Below, piece by piece: positions 24,754-33,722 of a stretch of 64,000 nucleotides of DNA. The notes beneath the pieces are model-generated. The model did no database searches, was not told the DNA's origin, and saw only the letters and a program-made list of their open reading frames with translations. This stretch comes from a candidate division Hyd24-12 bacterium UBA6080. GTDB taxonomy: Bacteria; Fermentibacterota; Fermentibacteria; Fermentibacterales; JCC-6. Made by a program: the position numbers and the translations under genes. Numbering within the stretch: position 1 is the stretch's first letter; the number at the start of each line of letters is the position of its first letter. The stretch covers positions 56,190-120,189 of the forward strand of contig DIXM01000009.1 in NCBI GenBank assembly GCA_002436025.1. Direction: 5' to 3'.

Positions 24754-25647
24754 TCAGGACCTCGTGATCCTTGCGATCAACCCGTCCCGGGGGATCGTCG
24801 ATATCGAGGCTACCTGTGACGGGTCGAACCCCATGCACACCGCAAGAAGCTGGTTGTAGTCGAATACGGGGAAGGCGCAGGCCGAATCGCCGTTCTTTTT
24901 ATTCATCTCGTTCTGCATCCTGTCCATGTGTTCAAGACAGGTGATGCAGGACACGACGATCAACTCGGCGTCGGTTTCCTTTTTCATGGCATCGAGCTTC
25001 TTGAAGGCGAACTCCGACGCACCTGCAAAGCTTCCCTTGGTAAAACCGCCGGCCCCTCCGCAGCACTGCAGCTCCCGGCTGTAGGTTTGCACCGTTGCGC
25101 CCAGTGCCTCCACCAGTTCCTGCAGCATGCGGGGCCGCCCCGGTGGTGAGTCGAACCCCACGATCTCGCTTGGGAAGAGCGTGTGGCAGGGGTACTGAAC
25201 CGTGGCGTTCACGCCCTCGAGGGGGAACTTCAGGGCGCCGCGAATGGTCTCGGTGCCCACATCGTTGTAGAGCACGTCAATGATGTGCCGTACTGCCACG
25301 GTTCCGCTGAAGCTCTTTCCCGCCGGTTTCAGAAGCCGGTTCACGGCTTCCCTCTTCTCACCGTCTTCCAGAAGCTTTTTTCGGGCAATCCGCAGTGAGC
25401 TGTAGCACGAGCCGCACTCGGTCACGAGGTCGACGCCCATCTCCTCGGCGATTGAGAAGTTCCACGCGCTCACTGCAAGCCCCGCCGTCTCGTCGGCGGA
25501 CGGGAACGCGCCGAAGGCCGGGCAGCACACACTTCCCTCGAGGTCGACCAGCTCGGCTCCGAGAGCGGGCATAGTGAGCCTTATCGCCCGTTCAACATCG
25601 GGTCTCACCGCCGGAACATTGCATCCGAGGAAGAATCCGTACTTCAT
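24754..25647 (-). CDS. hdrB: heterodisulfide reductase subunit B-like (HdrB)
   Basis: Catalytic thiol/disulfide subunit of 297 residues with two CCG domains. The first has GCNVP, VCCPAF and ECGSCYSS; the second has YPCHT, QCCGGAGG and SCITC, so the cysteines for both noncubane [4Fe-4S] clusters are complete. In methanogens this subunit reduces CoM-S-S-CoB; in bacteria the substrate is another disulfide. dsrC ends 17 nt away on the other strand, making DsrC a candidate. It is the last gene of the - strand operon, 3 nt after hdrC. Confidence 0.92.
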   Translation of the reverse strand: MKYGFFLGCNVPAVRPDVERAIRLTMPALGAELVDLEGSVCCPAFGAFPSADETAGLAVSAWNFSIAEEMGVDLVTECGSCYSSLRIARKKLLEDGEKREAVNRLLKPAGKSFSGTVAVRHIIDVLYNDVGTETIRGALKFPLEGVNATVQYPCHTLFPSEIVGFDSPPGRPRMLQELVEALGATVQTYSRELQCCGGAGGFTKGSFAGASEFAFKKLDAMKKETDAELIVVSCITCLEHMDRMQNEMNKKNGDSACAFPVFDYNQLLAVCMGFDPSQVASISTIPRDGLIARITRS

Positions 25648-25650
25648 TGG

Positions 25651-26160
25651 TCAGTCCTTGAACATGTATTCGTTGTCTCGTACGATGTCGGTGTTTCTCA
25701 GCATCTCCCTGAACTTCTCCAGAAGCTCGGGGAACTTCACGATTGTGGGAGGGACCTCGTCGAGCCCCACCGCCCGCCTCTTTTCCCTGACCTGGCCCAG
25801 CGCCTGGGTGTGCCCGGTCTCGAATATCTCGGAGATGGCGGCGGGAATGAACGTTTCGTCGTTCCGGCTCTGCCATCGTCTTATCGCCAGGCACACCTCG
25901 AAGGGATGGACCCCCATCGGGCACATCTCCTCACAAGCGGAGCATGTGACGCAGAGCCAGGGCGTCTCATCCTCGAGAAGCGCTTCCTCGAGCCCCAGAA
26001 GGACCTTCCGGACCAGGTTGCGTATGAGGAGGGGAGGGGAACCCTCGGCTGCGGGGCAACCCGCCACGCAGGTATTGCAGTTGAAGCATTTCCTGATGTC
26101 GCCGCACGACTCGGTGATCTCGCGCCAGAGCGCGGTATTGATGTTCGTCAGGTCGGTCAT
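25651..26160 (-). CDS. hdrC: heterodisulfide reductase subunit C-like (HdrC)
   Basis: A 169-residue electron-transfer subunit with two [4Fe-4S] motifs, CFNCNTCVAGCP and CVTCSACEEMCP, joined by a helical linker. It passes electrons from HdrA to HdrB. There is no membrane segment, so the complex is soluble, unlike HdrE-linked forms. It starts next to the end of the FAD/NAD(P)-binding gene. Confidence 0.92.
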   Translation of the reverse strand: MTDLTNINTALWREITESCGDIRKCFNCNTCVAGCPAAEGSPPLLIRNLVRKVLLGLEEALLEDETPWLCVTCSACEEMCPMGVHPFEVCLAIRRWQSRNDETFIPAAISEIFETGHTQALGQVREKRRAVGLDEVPPTIVKFPELLEKFREMLRNTDIVRDNEYMFKD

Positions 26161-26161
26161 G

Positions 26162-27001
26162 TCAGTACTCTCCCGGCAGGGTGCTCAGACGGGCCGTGCT
26201 GAAAACCGGACCGTCCGTGCACACATAGGCTTCCCCGATGTTGCACCGTCCGCATTTGCCAATGCCGCACTTCATCTTCATCTCGAGCGACAGGAAGATC
26301 CTTTCGGGCGGAAGGCCCAGCTCTGTCAGAACGGGGAGTGTGTACCTTATCATTGCCGGGGGGCCGCACACCAGGGCTGTGGTTTTCCCGGCATCGATGG
26401 AGAGCTCCCTCACGACGGCCGGCACCACTCCGGTCCTGCCGGTCCACGAATCATCCGGGGTATCGACCGTAACACGAAGGTCGATGTCGTTCCTTTTGCC
26501 CCATTCCAGAAGGTCCTGCCGGTAGAGAAGGAGACCGGGGTTCCTGGCGCCGTACACAACTGTCAGGTCGCCGAAGAGACCGCGGTTGTCCGGGTGCAGG
26601 GCGTATCCCGTGAAGGCGCGCAGTGTTGAGAAGCCGAACCCCCCTCCCACGACAAGGACGTTCCGGCCCTCCAGTTCCTCGAGTGGGTACCCGTTTCCCA
26701 GCGGACCCCTCATTCCTACAGAGTCCCCGGTTTCCAGGTTGTGAAGCTCCGATGTGACAAGGCCTATCCTGCTGACCGTGAAATCCAGCAAACCTGGGTC
26801 GACAGGTGACGATGCGATACCGAATGGCGCCTCCCCCGTACCAAGCAGGGATAGTTCAGCGAACTGCCCGGCCCTGAAGCTGAAGGCTTCCGAGTCCCCT
26901 TTTCTCGCGAATGACAGCGAAAGCGTCCGGATGCTGCCGTCATCGGTCTCTGTCACGCTCTTCGAAACCCTCATGGGAAAGGGCAGGTAGGGGTTCATCA
27001 T
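26162..27001 (-). CDS. flxA: FlxA-type FAD/NAD(P)-binding oxidoreductase
   Basis: A 279-residue flavoprotein of the ferredoxin-NADP reductase/PyrK/sulfhydrogenase gamma type. FAD is bound through FRAGQFAEL, and the nucleotide domain starts at VLVVGGGFG and ends with CGPPAMI. A C-terminal [2Fe-2S] site is formed by CGIGKCGRCNIG and the later VCTDGP. It would exchange electrons with NAD(P)H for the Hdr complex. The order with the neighbours matches FlxA of the FlxABCD-HdrABC complex described in Desulfovibrio. Confidence 0.85.
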   Translation of the reverse strand: MMNPYLPFPMRVSKSVTETDDGSIRTLSLSFARKGDSEAFSFRAGQFAELSLLGTGEAPFGIASSPVDPGLLDFTVSRIGLVTSELHNLETGDSVGMRGPLGNGYPLEELEGRNVLVVGGGFGFSTLRAFTGYALHPDNRGLFGDLTVVYGARNPGLLLYRQDLLEWGKRNDIDLRVTVDTPDDSWTGRTGVVPAVVRELSIDAGKTTALVCGPPAMIRYTLPVLTELGLPPERIFLSLEMKMKCGIGKCGRCNIGEAYVCTDGPVFSTARLSTLPGEY

Positions 27002-27002
27002 C

Positions 27003-28061
27003 CTACTCCTCTCCCGGTTTGTTGTGGAAGAACGCCATGATCCTGCGGATGTCGAGGTTCACCGGGCATTCAGTGACGCACCGGCCGCACCCCACGCAGC
27101 CCACTGTGCCGTACCTGTCGGCGCAGAAGCTGAACTTGTGCATGAAGCGCTGGCGGTACCTTTCCCTGTAAGTGGGCCTGGGGTTGAACCCCGAAGCCTG
27201 CCGCGTGAAACAGGGGAACTGGCACGAGTCCCAGATCCGGTTTCTCACACGGGAGTTTCCGCAAACCTCATCGACGATGTCAAAGCAGTGACAGGTCGGA
27301 CAAACGTAGGTGCAGACCCCGCACCCCACGCACTTCTCAGTCAGTGCGTTCCAGGCAGCCGCATCGAAGGAGCCGTCCAGCGACTCCTTCAGGACGGACA
27401 GGCCGACCCTGGGCTGCATCTCCGCCATGCACAGTTCTGCGGTCTTTCTGACGGCCTGCACAGAGCTTTCATCGGCTTGAGCGAGCCCGTGCTGCGAAAG
27501 GAACCTGGCGCCCTTTTCGGTCACGGTGAACACGATGTACTCATCCCCGTGCTCCGCCATGAGCAGGTCGGACCCCTCGGTCGAGAACGGACCACCACCG
27601 GTCGTGGTGCAGAAACACGTCGTGTGCGGGTGCGAACACCCCAGGGAGACAACGAGCAGCGATTCCCTCCTCCTGGCGTAATAGGTGTCGCGGTCAGCCT
27701 CTCCGTCGAAAACACCGTCGAGGAAGCGTATTCCCCTGGCGTCGCAGGGGCGGACACCGAACAGGACCACCCGGCCGGGTTCAGGGGTGTGTTCGACAAC
27801 ATCCTCCCCTTCAGGGGACGAACACGGGCATGACAGAAGTGTTTCCACCTGGGGCAGTACGACGCCCTTCGGGGACGAGACGCTGTTCGAGTAATCGAGC
27901 GCGGCCTCGGTGCCGGAGGATATCGCCCTGAAGCTTACCACGCCGTCATGTTTCACAGGGGCAACCACGGTGCAATCAGGATCGGCCAGAAGCCCGTCCA
28001 GGAAACCGGCCATATCGCCCTTCCCCAAACGCACTGAAAGCATCTCCTTCATTCCGCGCAT
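27003..28061 (-). CDS. flxB: FlxB-type iron-sulfur protein (sulfhydrogenase beta-like)
   Basis: A 352-residue protein similar to the beta subunit of soluble sulfhydrogenases. The N-terminal two thirds has GVRPCDARGI and a Cys-rich CFCTTTGGGPF, and two [4Fe-4S] motifs follow, CVGCGVCTYVCPTCHC and CVGCGRCVTECP. A separate homologue lies in the membrane hydrogenase operon. It probably moves electrons between FlxA and the hydrogenase- or Hdr-like core. It overlaps flxC by 13 nt; the start could be at an internal Met (residue 4 or 7). Confidence 0.82.
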   Translation of the reverse strand: MRGMKEMLSVRLGKGDMAGFLDGLLADPDCTVVAPVKHDGVVSFRAISSGTEAALDYSNSVSSPKGVVLPQVETLLSCPCSSPEGEDVVEHTPEPGRVVLFGVRPCDARGIRFLDGVFDGEADRDTYYARRRESLLVVSLGCSHPHTTCFCTTTGGGPFSTEGSDLLMAEHGDEYIVFTVTEKGARFLSQHGLAQADESSVQAVRKTAELCMAEMQPRVGLSVLKESLDGSFDAAAWNALTEKCVGCGVCTYVCPTCHCFDIVDEVCGNSRVRNRIWDSCQFPCFTRQASGFNPRPTYRERYRQRFMHKFSFCADRYGTVGCVGCGRCVTECPVNLDIRRIMAFFHNKPGEE

Positions 28062-29023
28062 GGTGATCCGCCCGTCATGAAATCCTCAGGGTCATCGGGT
28101 TCGAAACAGGAAAGCGGCGCCGGTTCGCTCAGGCTCATTCCCGGCCTGTACCCGAACATGCCTGCCACATCGGATGACACCTTCCGGTGAAGCGTGCGTA
28201 TGTCAACGTTCATGGGACATGCCCGTTCACAGGCTCCGCACTCCACGCACCTTCCCGCGAGGTGCAGCGAACGCATCAGATGGAAAGAGAGCGTGTCGCT
28301 TCCGCCGACACCCTTGCCCACCCACTGGGGCATCGTGGCGTCGACGAAGCAGTTCGCACAGTAGCAGAGGGGGCACGCGTCGCGGCAGGCGTAACAGCGG
28401 ATGCATCGGTCCATCTCCCCGGTGATCCGTGCCCACCTCTCGTCCGCCGGGACCGCAGCAAAGCTGGTCACGTCACGATACGTGTCGCCCGGCAGTTCCT
28501 GAACCGGCTCGCCCGCCAGAACGTCATGAATGACCGGGTTCCTTTGAGTGCAGACCCTGCAGCCCGAATGCAGGCATTCATCCCGGGGGATACGAACGGT
28601 CCGCGCGGCATCAGTGACAAGAAGAAAGCCGTCCCGTTCCTCGACCGACAGTATCTCCCTGCCTTCGCACAGTCCGTGCAAAATGCTTTCATCGACCATG
28701 CCGTCGCAGGGAACTCCGATTATCACCAGGTTTTCCCTTTGGACCTGATTCTCCTTTATGAGTTCGACGATCGAGCGTGTGTCACAGCCCTTGGCAACAA
28801 GGGCTATCCGTTTGTCAAAGCGGCGTATGTACCTGCTCAGATTGTTGCCGCAGAATGAATTCCAGACAAGCCTCCCGGCATCGGCAGCATCGGAGACAAA
28901 ACACGGCGTTGCCCGGAGGGGCAGGGAGCCCTGCTCGAAACCGATGACCACGTCTACCGTGCCCTCGGCAAGGAGGTGTGCCGCCTCTTCGCGTATCCTT
29001 GCGGTGAGACCGGTGCGGCTCAC
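28049..29023 (-). CDS. flxC: FlxC-type iron-sulfur protein with FrhB-like N-terminus
   Basis: A 324-residue protein. The N-terminal 150 residues resemble the FrhB/FdhB flavin domain (KGCDTRSIVELI, IIGVPCDGMVD), and the C-terminal part carries CIRCYACRDACPLCYC and CVECGACERACP. FrhB-like domains reduce F420 in methanogens but also occur in bacteria without F420. It corresponds to FlxC by gene order. It overlaps mvhD by 4 nt and flxB by 13 nt. Confidence 0.8.
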   Translation of the reverse strand: MSRTGLTARIREEAAHLLAEGTVDVVIGFEQGSLPLRATPCFVSDAADAGRLVWNSFCGNNLSRYIRRFDKRIALVAKGCDTRSIVELIKENQVQRENLVIIGVPCDGMVDESILHGLCEGREILSVEERDGFLLVTDAARTVRIPRDECLHSGCRVCTQRNPVIHDVLAGEPVQELPGDTYRDVTSFAAVPADERWARITGEMDRCIRCYACRDACPLCYCANCFVDATMPQWVGKGVGGSDTLSFHLMRSLHLAGRCVECGACERACPMNVDIRTLHRKVSSDVAGMFGYRPGMSLSEPAPLSCFEPDDPEDFMTGGSPCAE

Positions 29024-29460
29024 TTCCGAACCCCCGTTCCGACCATCTGCCTCACGGGGCCCAGAGCCCGCACGGTTTCGGTGACCGAGCCCATCACATC
29101 CGCGAACCTGCCGCCCTCCGATGCGGATATCCAGGTGAAGTGAAGCCTGCCCTCCTCGATGCCTATGTGGTCAAGCAGGCCCTTCAAAAGGGCGAACTTG
29201 CGGCGTGCGCTGTAGTTGCCGCTTATGTAATGGCAGTCGCCGGGGTGGCAGCCGCTCACGATGACTCCGTCGGCGCCCTTCTGGAAAGCCGACAGAATGA
29301 AGAACGGGCTGATCCGTCCCGAACAGGGCACCCTTATGACCCTCACGTTGGGCGGGTACTGAAGCCGCCCCACCCCGGCCAGGTCGGCGCCGGCGTAACT
29401 GCACCAGTTGCAGAGAAAGGCGATTATCCGGGGTTCCCACTCCACGGCCTGGTTCTCCAT
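29020..29460 (-). CDS. flxD: MvhD/FlxD-type [2Fe-2S] electron-transfer subunit
   Basis: A 146-residue MvhD-like protein that connects HdrA to its electron donor. Cysteines for a [2Fe-2S] site lie in LCNWCSYAGAD, VPCSGR and GCHPGDCHY. The ATG at 29460 follows AAGGGG by 5 nt and gives the usual length of about 140; an ATG at 29490 that overlaps the hdrA stop (ATGA) would add 10 residues. This subunit marks the locus as an Hdr complex linked to Flx. Confidence 0.88.
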   Translation of the reverse strand: MENQAVEWEPRIIAFLCNWCSYAGADLAGVGRLQYPPNVRVIRVPCSGRISPFFILSAFQKGADGVIVSGCHPGDCHYISGNYSARRKFALLKGLLDHIGIEEGRLHFTWISASEGGRFADVMGSVTETVRALGPVRQMVGTGVRK

Positions 29461-29486
29461 CCCTTCCCCTTCGCGCAATTCCGTGT

Positions 29487-32400
29487 TCATGACCGCAGCA
29501 CACTTGTCTGTATCATCGAGAATATCTCGTTGTCGGTGAACCCCTTTATCCCGGCTGCGCCGCTGCGGCACGACGACGCGCATACGCCGCAGCCCTTGCA
29601 GAGGGCCTCGTTCACAGCCGCAATGCTCTCGTTGTCAACAAGATCAATTGCGCCGTAGGGGCAGAGTTCCACGCACAACCCGCAGCCCCTGCACCTGTTC
29701 CTGTCTATGAAACTGACGGTTCCGCCGGCTTCGATGAAATCACGGGACAGGATGACGGCGGCCCTCGAGGCCGCGGCCCCGGCCTGGATCATGCTCTCTC
29801 CGATGAGCTTGGGGCTGTGGGCCAACCCGCAGACGAAGACGCCCTCGGAGGGGAAATCGACAGGACGTAGCTTGATGTGCGATTCCATGAAAAAGCCGTC
29901 CTCGTTCAGTGGGACCTTGAACATCCCCGCAAGCTCCCTGGCCCCGGGTGACGGGACTATGGCCGTGGCGAGTCCCAGGACATCGGCGTCGACCGAGAGC
30001 TCCTCGTTGAGTATCAGGTCGGTCACGGTGACCCTGACGCGTTCCTCTCCGTCGCGAATGACCAGCTCGACCGTGGGCTTCTGCTCAGGGTCGTACTGAA
30101 GGAACTGCACGCCCGCTTCCCGCGCCTCGAGGTAGTACTGCTCGAGGAACCCGTAGGTTCGAATGTCGCGGTAGAGCACGTAGATGTTCGCATCGGGGCT
30201 GGCTTTCCTGATCTCGAGGGCGATCTTGACGGATTTGCTGCAGCAGGTACGGCTGCAGTAGGGCCTCTCGGCGTCCCGGGAACCAACGCACTGGATAAGC
30301 ACGATGTTCCTCGCCCCGAGGACAAGGGGGTTCTTCGCGGCCACTTCGCCCTCGAGTTCCAGAAGCGAGAAGACGCGGGGGCTCTGTCCGTACAGGTACT
30401 CACCGGTCCGGTACGGCTCGCCCCCCGAGGCTATCACGGCCACGCCGTGTGTGACCTCGGTCCTGCCGCCACCGGAGGTGTGTTCAAGCGTGGTGGTGAA
30501 GTTGCCAACGAACCCCCGAACATCGCTGATGCGGGATTCGGTGTGAAGCGTTATCAGCGGTTCGTTCGAAATCCTTTCCGAAAGCTCCTTCACGAACCCG
30601 GGAACATCCATGCCCTCGATGGTGGAATGAAGCCTTCGGGCGTTGCCGCCCAGCACGGAAGACATCTCCACCAGGTGAACCCCGAACCCCAGCGACGCGA
30701 GAGCAAGTGCGTTCACCATGCCCGCGATGCCGCCCCCCACCACAAGGGCCGACCTGTTCACATCGAGCCTGGTCTGGAACAGGGGCTCGATAAGCTTTGC
30801 CTTCGCCACGGACATCCGGACAAGGTCCTTTGCCTTTTGTGTGGCCATTTCTGGCTGGTCCTGATGGACCCAGGAACACTGGTCCCGGATGTTTGCCATC
30901 TCGAACAGGTACTTGTTGAGGCCAGCTTCCCGCATCGTCTCCATGAAAAGCGGCTCATGGGTCCTGGGCGTGCACGCCGCAACGACTACCCGGTTGAGCC
31001 GGTGGGTGGCTATGCAGTCCTTTATCCTGTGCTGGTTGTCCTGCGAGCAGGAGAAGAGGGCGTCATCCACGTAAACCACGTTCGGAAGGGTCTGAGCGTA
31101 GGCTTTGACCTCGGCGATGTTCACGACGCTGCTTATGTTGATGCCGCAGTGGCAGATGAAAACCCCGATGCGGGGTTTCCCCCCGGCCGCAACAGTTTCC
31201 CGGGGGTACGACTTCGCAAGGGTGAGGTTGTGCCTGGAACCGGCCAGAAGGGCCGAGGCTTCTGCTGCTGCAGCGCTTGCCCCCATGACCGTCTCGGGGA
31301 TGTCCTTCGGGCCTGTGAAAGCCCCCGCGGCGAATATCCCGGGTGAGGAAGTGCCGACCGGCGAGAAGACCCCGGTTGCGCAGAACCCGTGCTCGTTCAG
31401 CTCGAGGCCCAGCCTCTTCGCCATCTCGCGGTTGGCGCTGCCCTGAACCATCCCCACGGACAGAACGACGAGGTCGTAGACTTCCTCGCGGATCGCGCCA
31501 TTCTCAACGTACCTGAGCGTGAGGTTCTCGGAGCGGTCACGGTATATCCGGTGTATCTCGGACTTCACGAACCTGACTCCATGACAGCTCTTCGCGCGTT
31601 CGTAGTAACGCTCGAAGCCCTTGCCGTGGGTCCTTATATCGATGTAGAAGATGGTCGTGCCAAGTTCGGAACCTGAGTGCTCCTTTGCGACCACCGCCTC
31701 CTTGATGGCGTAGGTGCAGCACACCGAGGAGCAGTAGTTGTTGTGCACGCGGTGCGTGTCCCGCGAGCCCACGCACTGTATCCATGCGATGTTCCGCGGC
31801 GCCTTCCCGTCCGACGGCCTGAGCAGTCTGCCCTGATATGGCCCGGAGGCGCTGAGTATCCTCTCGAACTCCATGCTTGTTATCACGTTGGGGAAAGCTC
31901 CGTAGCCGTAGTTGGCCAGAAGGCCTGCATCGAACGCCTCGAAACCCGGACACGCAATGACGGCCCCCACGTAGAGCGCAAGGGTCTTCGGCTCCATGCA
32001 AAGATCTATCGCGCCGGCGCTGCATGTCTTCTCGCAGAGCCTGCACTTTCTGCACACGTCCATGTCGATCTCGAACGAGGGCGGATACGCCTGCTCGTAA
32101 AGGCGGAACACCGCCTTCTTCCCGTTCAGCCCCCTGTTGAACGGATCGGGCAGCCCGACCGGGCACTTTTTCGCGCATTCGCCGCAGCCCGTGCACTTGA
32201 GGGGGTCGACGTACCTTGGCTCCTGTCGAACCGTGGCCGTGAATGCGCCCGGGTTTCCCTCGATGCCAAGGAATTCGGAGTTGGTGAGTATCTCGATGTT
32301 CAGGTGCCTGCCGCACTCGACCAGCTTGGGGGAGAGGATGCACATTGAGCAGTCGTTGGTGGGGAACGTCTTGTCCAGCGCGGCCATGGTGCCGCCTATG

Positions 32401-32522
32401 GCTCCAAGCTTCTCCACCAGATAGACCTTGAACCCCGAATCGGCAAGATCGAGCGAGGCCTGAATGCCGCCTATGCCGCCCCCGAGCACAAGGACCGCGC
32501 CTGTAGGGTCAAGGGGTTTCAT
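29487..32522 (-). CDS. hdrA: heterodisulfide reductase subunit A, two-flavin-domain fusion (HdrA)
   Basis: First gene of the operon, 1011 residues. Two thioredoxin-reductase-type FAD domains occur in one chain: one at the N-terminus (VLGGGIGGIQA), followed by CTGCGECAKKCP and CRKCRLCEKTCS clusters, and a second near residue 590 (LVVGGGIAGMVNA). Between them lies the HdrA-specific Cys domain (VFICHCGINISS). The C-terminus has two more [4Fe-4S] motifs, CRGCGLCVELCP and CKGCGVCASSC. Bacterial HdrA flavins are the proposed site of electron bifurcation. About twice the size of an archaeal HdrA flavin unit. Confidence 0.92.
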   Translation of the reverse strand: MKPLDPTGAVLVLGGGIGGIQASLDLADSGFKVYLVEKLGAIGGTMAALDKTFPTNDCSMCILSPKLVECGRHLNIEILTNSEFLGIEGNPGAFTATVRQEPRYVDPLKCTGCGECAKKCPVGLPDPFNRGLNGKKAVFRLYEQAYPPSFEIDMDVCRKCRLCEKTCSAGAIDLCMEPKTLALYVGAVIACPGFEAFDAGLLANYGYGAFPNVITSMEFERILSASGPYQGRLLRPSDGKAPRNIAWIQCVGSRDTHRVHNNYCSSVCCTYAIKEAVVAKEHSGSELGTTIFYIDIRTHGKGFERYYERAKSCHGVRFVKSEIHRIYRDRSENLTLRYVENGAIREEVYDLVVLSVGMVQGSANREMAKRLGLELNEHGFCATGVFSPVGTSSPGIFAAGAFTGPKDIPETVMGASAAAAEASALLAGSRHNLTLAKSYPRETVAAGGKPRIGVFICHCGINISSVVNIAEVKAYAQTLPNVVYVDDALFSCSQDNQHRIKDCIATHRLNRVVVAACTPRTHEPLFMETMREAGLNKYLFEMANIRDQCSWVHQDQPEMATQKAKDLVRMSVAKAKLIEPLFQTRLDVNRSALVVGGGIAGMVNALALASLGFGVHLVEMSSVLGGNARRLHSTIEGMDVPGFVKELSERISNEPLITLHTESRISDVRGFVGNFTTTLEHTSGGGRTEVTHGVAVIASGGEPYRTGEYLYGQSPRVFSLLELEGEVAAKNPLVLGARNIVLIQCVGSRDAERPYCSRTCCSKSVKIALEIRKASPDANIYVLYRDIRTYGFLEQYYLEAREAGVQFLQYDPEQKPTVELVIRDGEERVRVTVTDLILNEELSVDADVLGLATAIVPSPGARELAGMFKVPLNEDGFFMESHIKLRPVDFPSEGVFVCGLAHSPKLIGESMIQAGAAASRAAVILSRDFIEAGGTVSFIDRNRCRGCGLCVELCPYGAIDLVDNESIAAVNEALCKGCGVCASSCRSGAAGIKGFTDNEIFSMIQTSVLRS

Positions 32523-32963
32523 GAATAGTTTTCTGCTCTCCCGTAAGATGGCACACCAGATTAACGCGCATTGCCTGTTGCGGTGGAACCGCCACTTTGC
32601 ATCTGAAACCTTGGAAAACTAAGTCAGCTCTGAAGTTACCGAACACGCCGAAGTGGCGCCGGCCCGGGAAAGCTATCCACCCAGGCCCTCCGCTCCAGAG
32701 CAAAAATAGCGTGTTGGGCGAGCCAAGGCAATCTCCACCGGGGGGTAGCGAACGTTCCTGGCACAGTGCCGCTGCAATCCCACTCAGCATTGCATCCGGC
32801 ACATGAGGATTATTAAGCCTCATCGCTCGGGGAACAGTCTCTTTACCTGTTCTGTCAGCCCTTCACATCACCAGCAGTCATTGCGTAATGAGATGAAATG
32901 CGTCATTGTGCATCCATCGGTATCGAGAGGTGCCTTCTGTTCTGCGGAAGTGGAAGGAGCAAT
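32523..32963. other. 441-bp intergenic region between divergent hdrA and wecG-like genes
   Basis: No gene is certain here. An open frame of 104 codons on - (32823-32509, product starting MRLNNPHVPDAML) overlaps the hdrA start by 14 nt, has no clear ribosome site and no family I recognise. A small hairpin GCGGT-GGA-ACCGC lies at 32580-32592. Promoters for both flanking operons must be inside, but none has a strong match. Confidence 0.4.
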
Positions 32964-33722
32964 GTGAAGCAGGTCAGGGCTGCCGATCTCAGGCTTGTGT
33001 CAGCGACCTTCGAAGAGGCTGCTTCATTGATCATCGAGCAGGCCGCAGGCCGCTGCGAAAAGACTGCCGTGGTAGTTCATGTCAACGCAAGGAATTACCA
33101 CTACCTCATGAAGGAACCCGGCCTCGCAGAAGCCCTTTCCAGAAGGACGATTACGATTCTCGATGGAATCGGTCTGAAGGTTGGGATCTGGTTGTCGGGA
33201 AAAGGCTGGCATTCTGATCTGAACGGGACCGATCTGTTTCCCATCGTCATGGAAAGAGCATCTCAGAGAGCTCTGCGGGTCTACCTTCTGGGAGGTCTGC
33301 CGGGGGTTGCGGAAACAGCAGCGTTGAACACACAAACGGCCTACCCCGGGTTGGATGTGTGCGGAAGTCATCACGGCTACTTCGCCGAATCTGAAGAGGA
33401 AGCCATAATGCTGGAGATCAACGGCCTGAAGCCGCACATCCTTCTCGTGGGAATGGGTTTTCCGCGGCAGGAGCACTTCTGTCTGCGATGGGCGGAGGCG
33501 GCCGATGTGAAACTGATGTGGAACGTGGGGGGTTTGTTCGACTTCATCTCACGGAAGAAGCCAAGAGCCCCCCTCATGATCAGAAGACTTCGCCTTGAAT
33601 GGCTTTACAGATGGTACGTCGAACCGGTAAGGCTTTTCAGGCGCACCTTCCTGGAAGCGCCGCTGTCGATTGCCAGGATCGCCGTTTCCGGCCTCCGCGG
33701 AAAGGGGGCATGCCCCAGGTGA
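32964..33722 (+). CDS. WecG/TagA/CpsF-family glycosyltransferase
   Basis: A 252-residue GT26-type enzyme. In enterobacteria it adds ManNAc-uronate to lipid-linked GlcNAc, in Gram-positives it acts on teichoic-acid primers. Family marks are NARNYHYLM, the DGIGLKVG segment, VYLLGGLPG, and LLVGMGFPRQE; the C-terminal basic, amphipathic part (RRLRLEWLYRWYVEPVRL) attaches to the membrane. GTG at 32964 with AAGGAG upstream gives the usual length. The stop overlaps the next gene (GTGA). It probably makes a surface or exported glycan. Confidence 0.88.
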   Translation: MKQVRAADLRLVSATFEEAASLIIEQAAGRCEKTAVVVHVNARNYHYLMKEPGLAEALSRRTITILDGIGLKVGIWLSGKGWHSDLNGTDLFPIVMERASQRALRVYLLGGLPGVAETAALNTQTAYPGLDVCGSHHGYFAESEEEAIMLEINGLKPHILLVGMGFPRQEHFCLRWAEAADVKLMWNVGGLFDFISRKKPRAPLMIRRLRLEWLYRWYVEPVRLFRRTFLEAPLSIARIAVSGLRGKGACPR

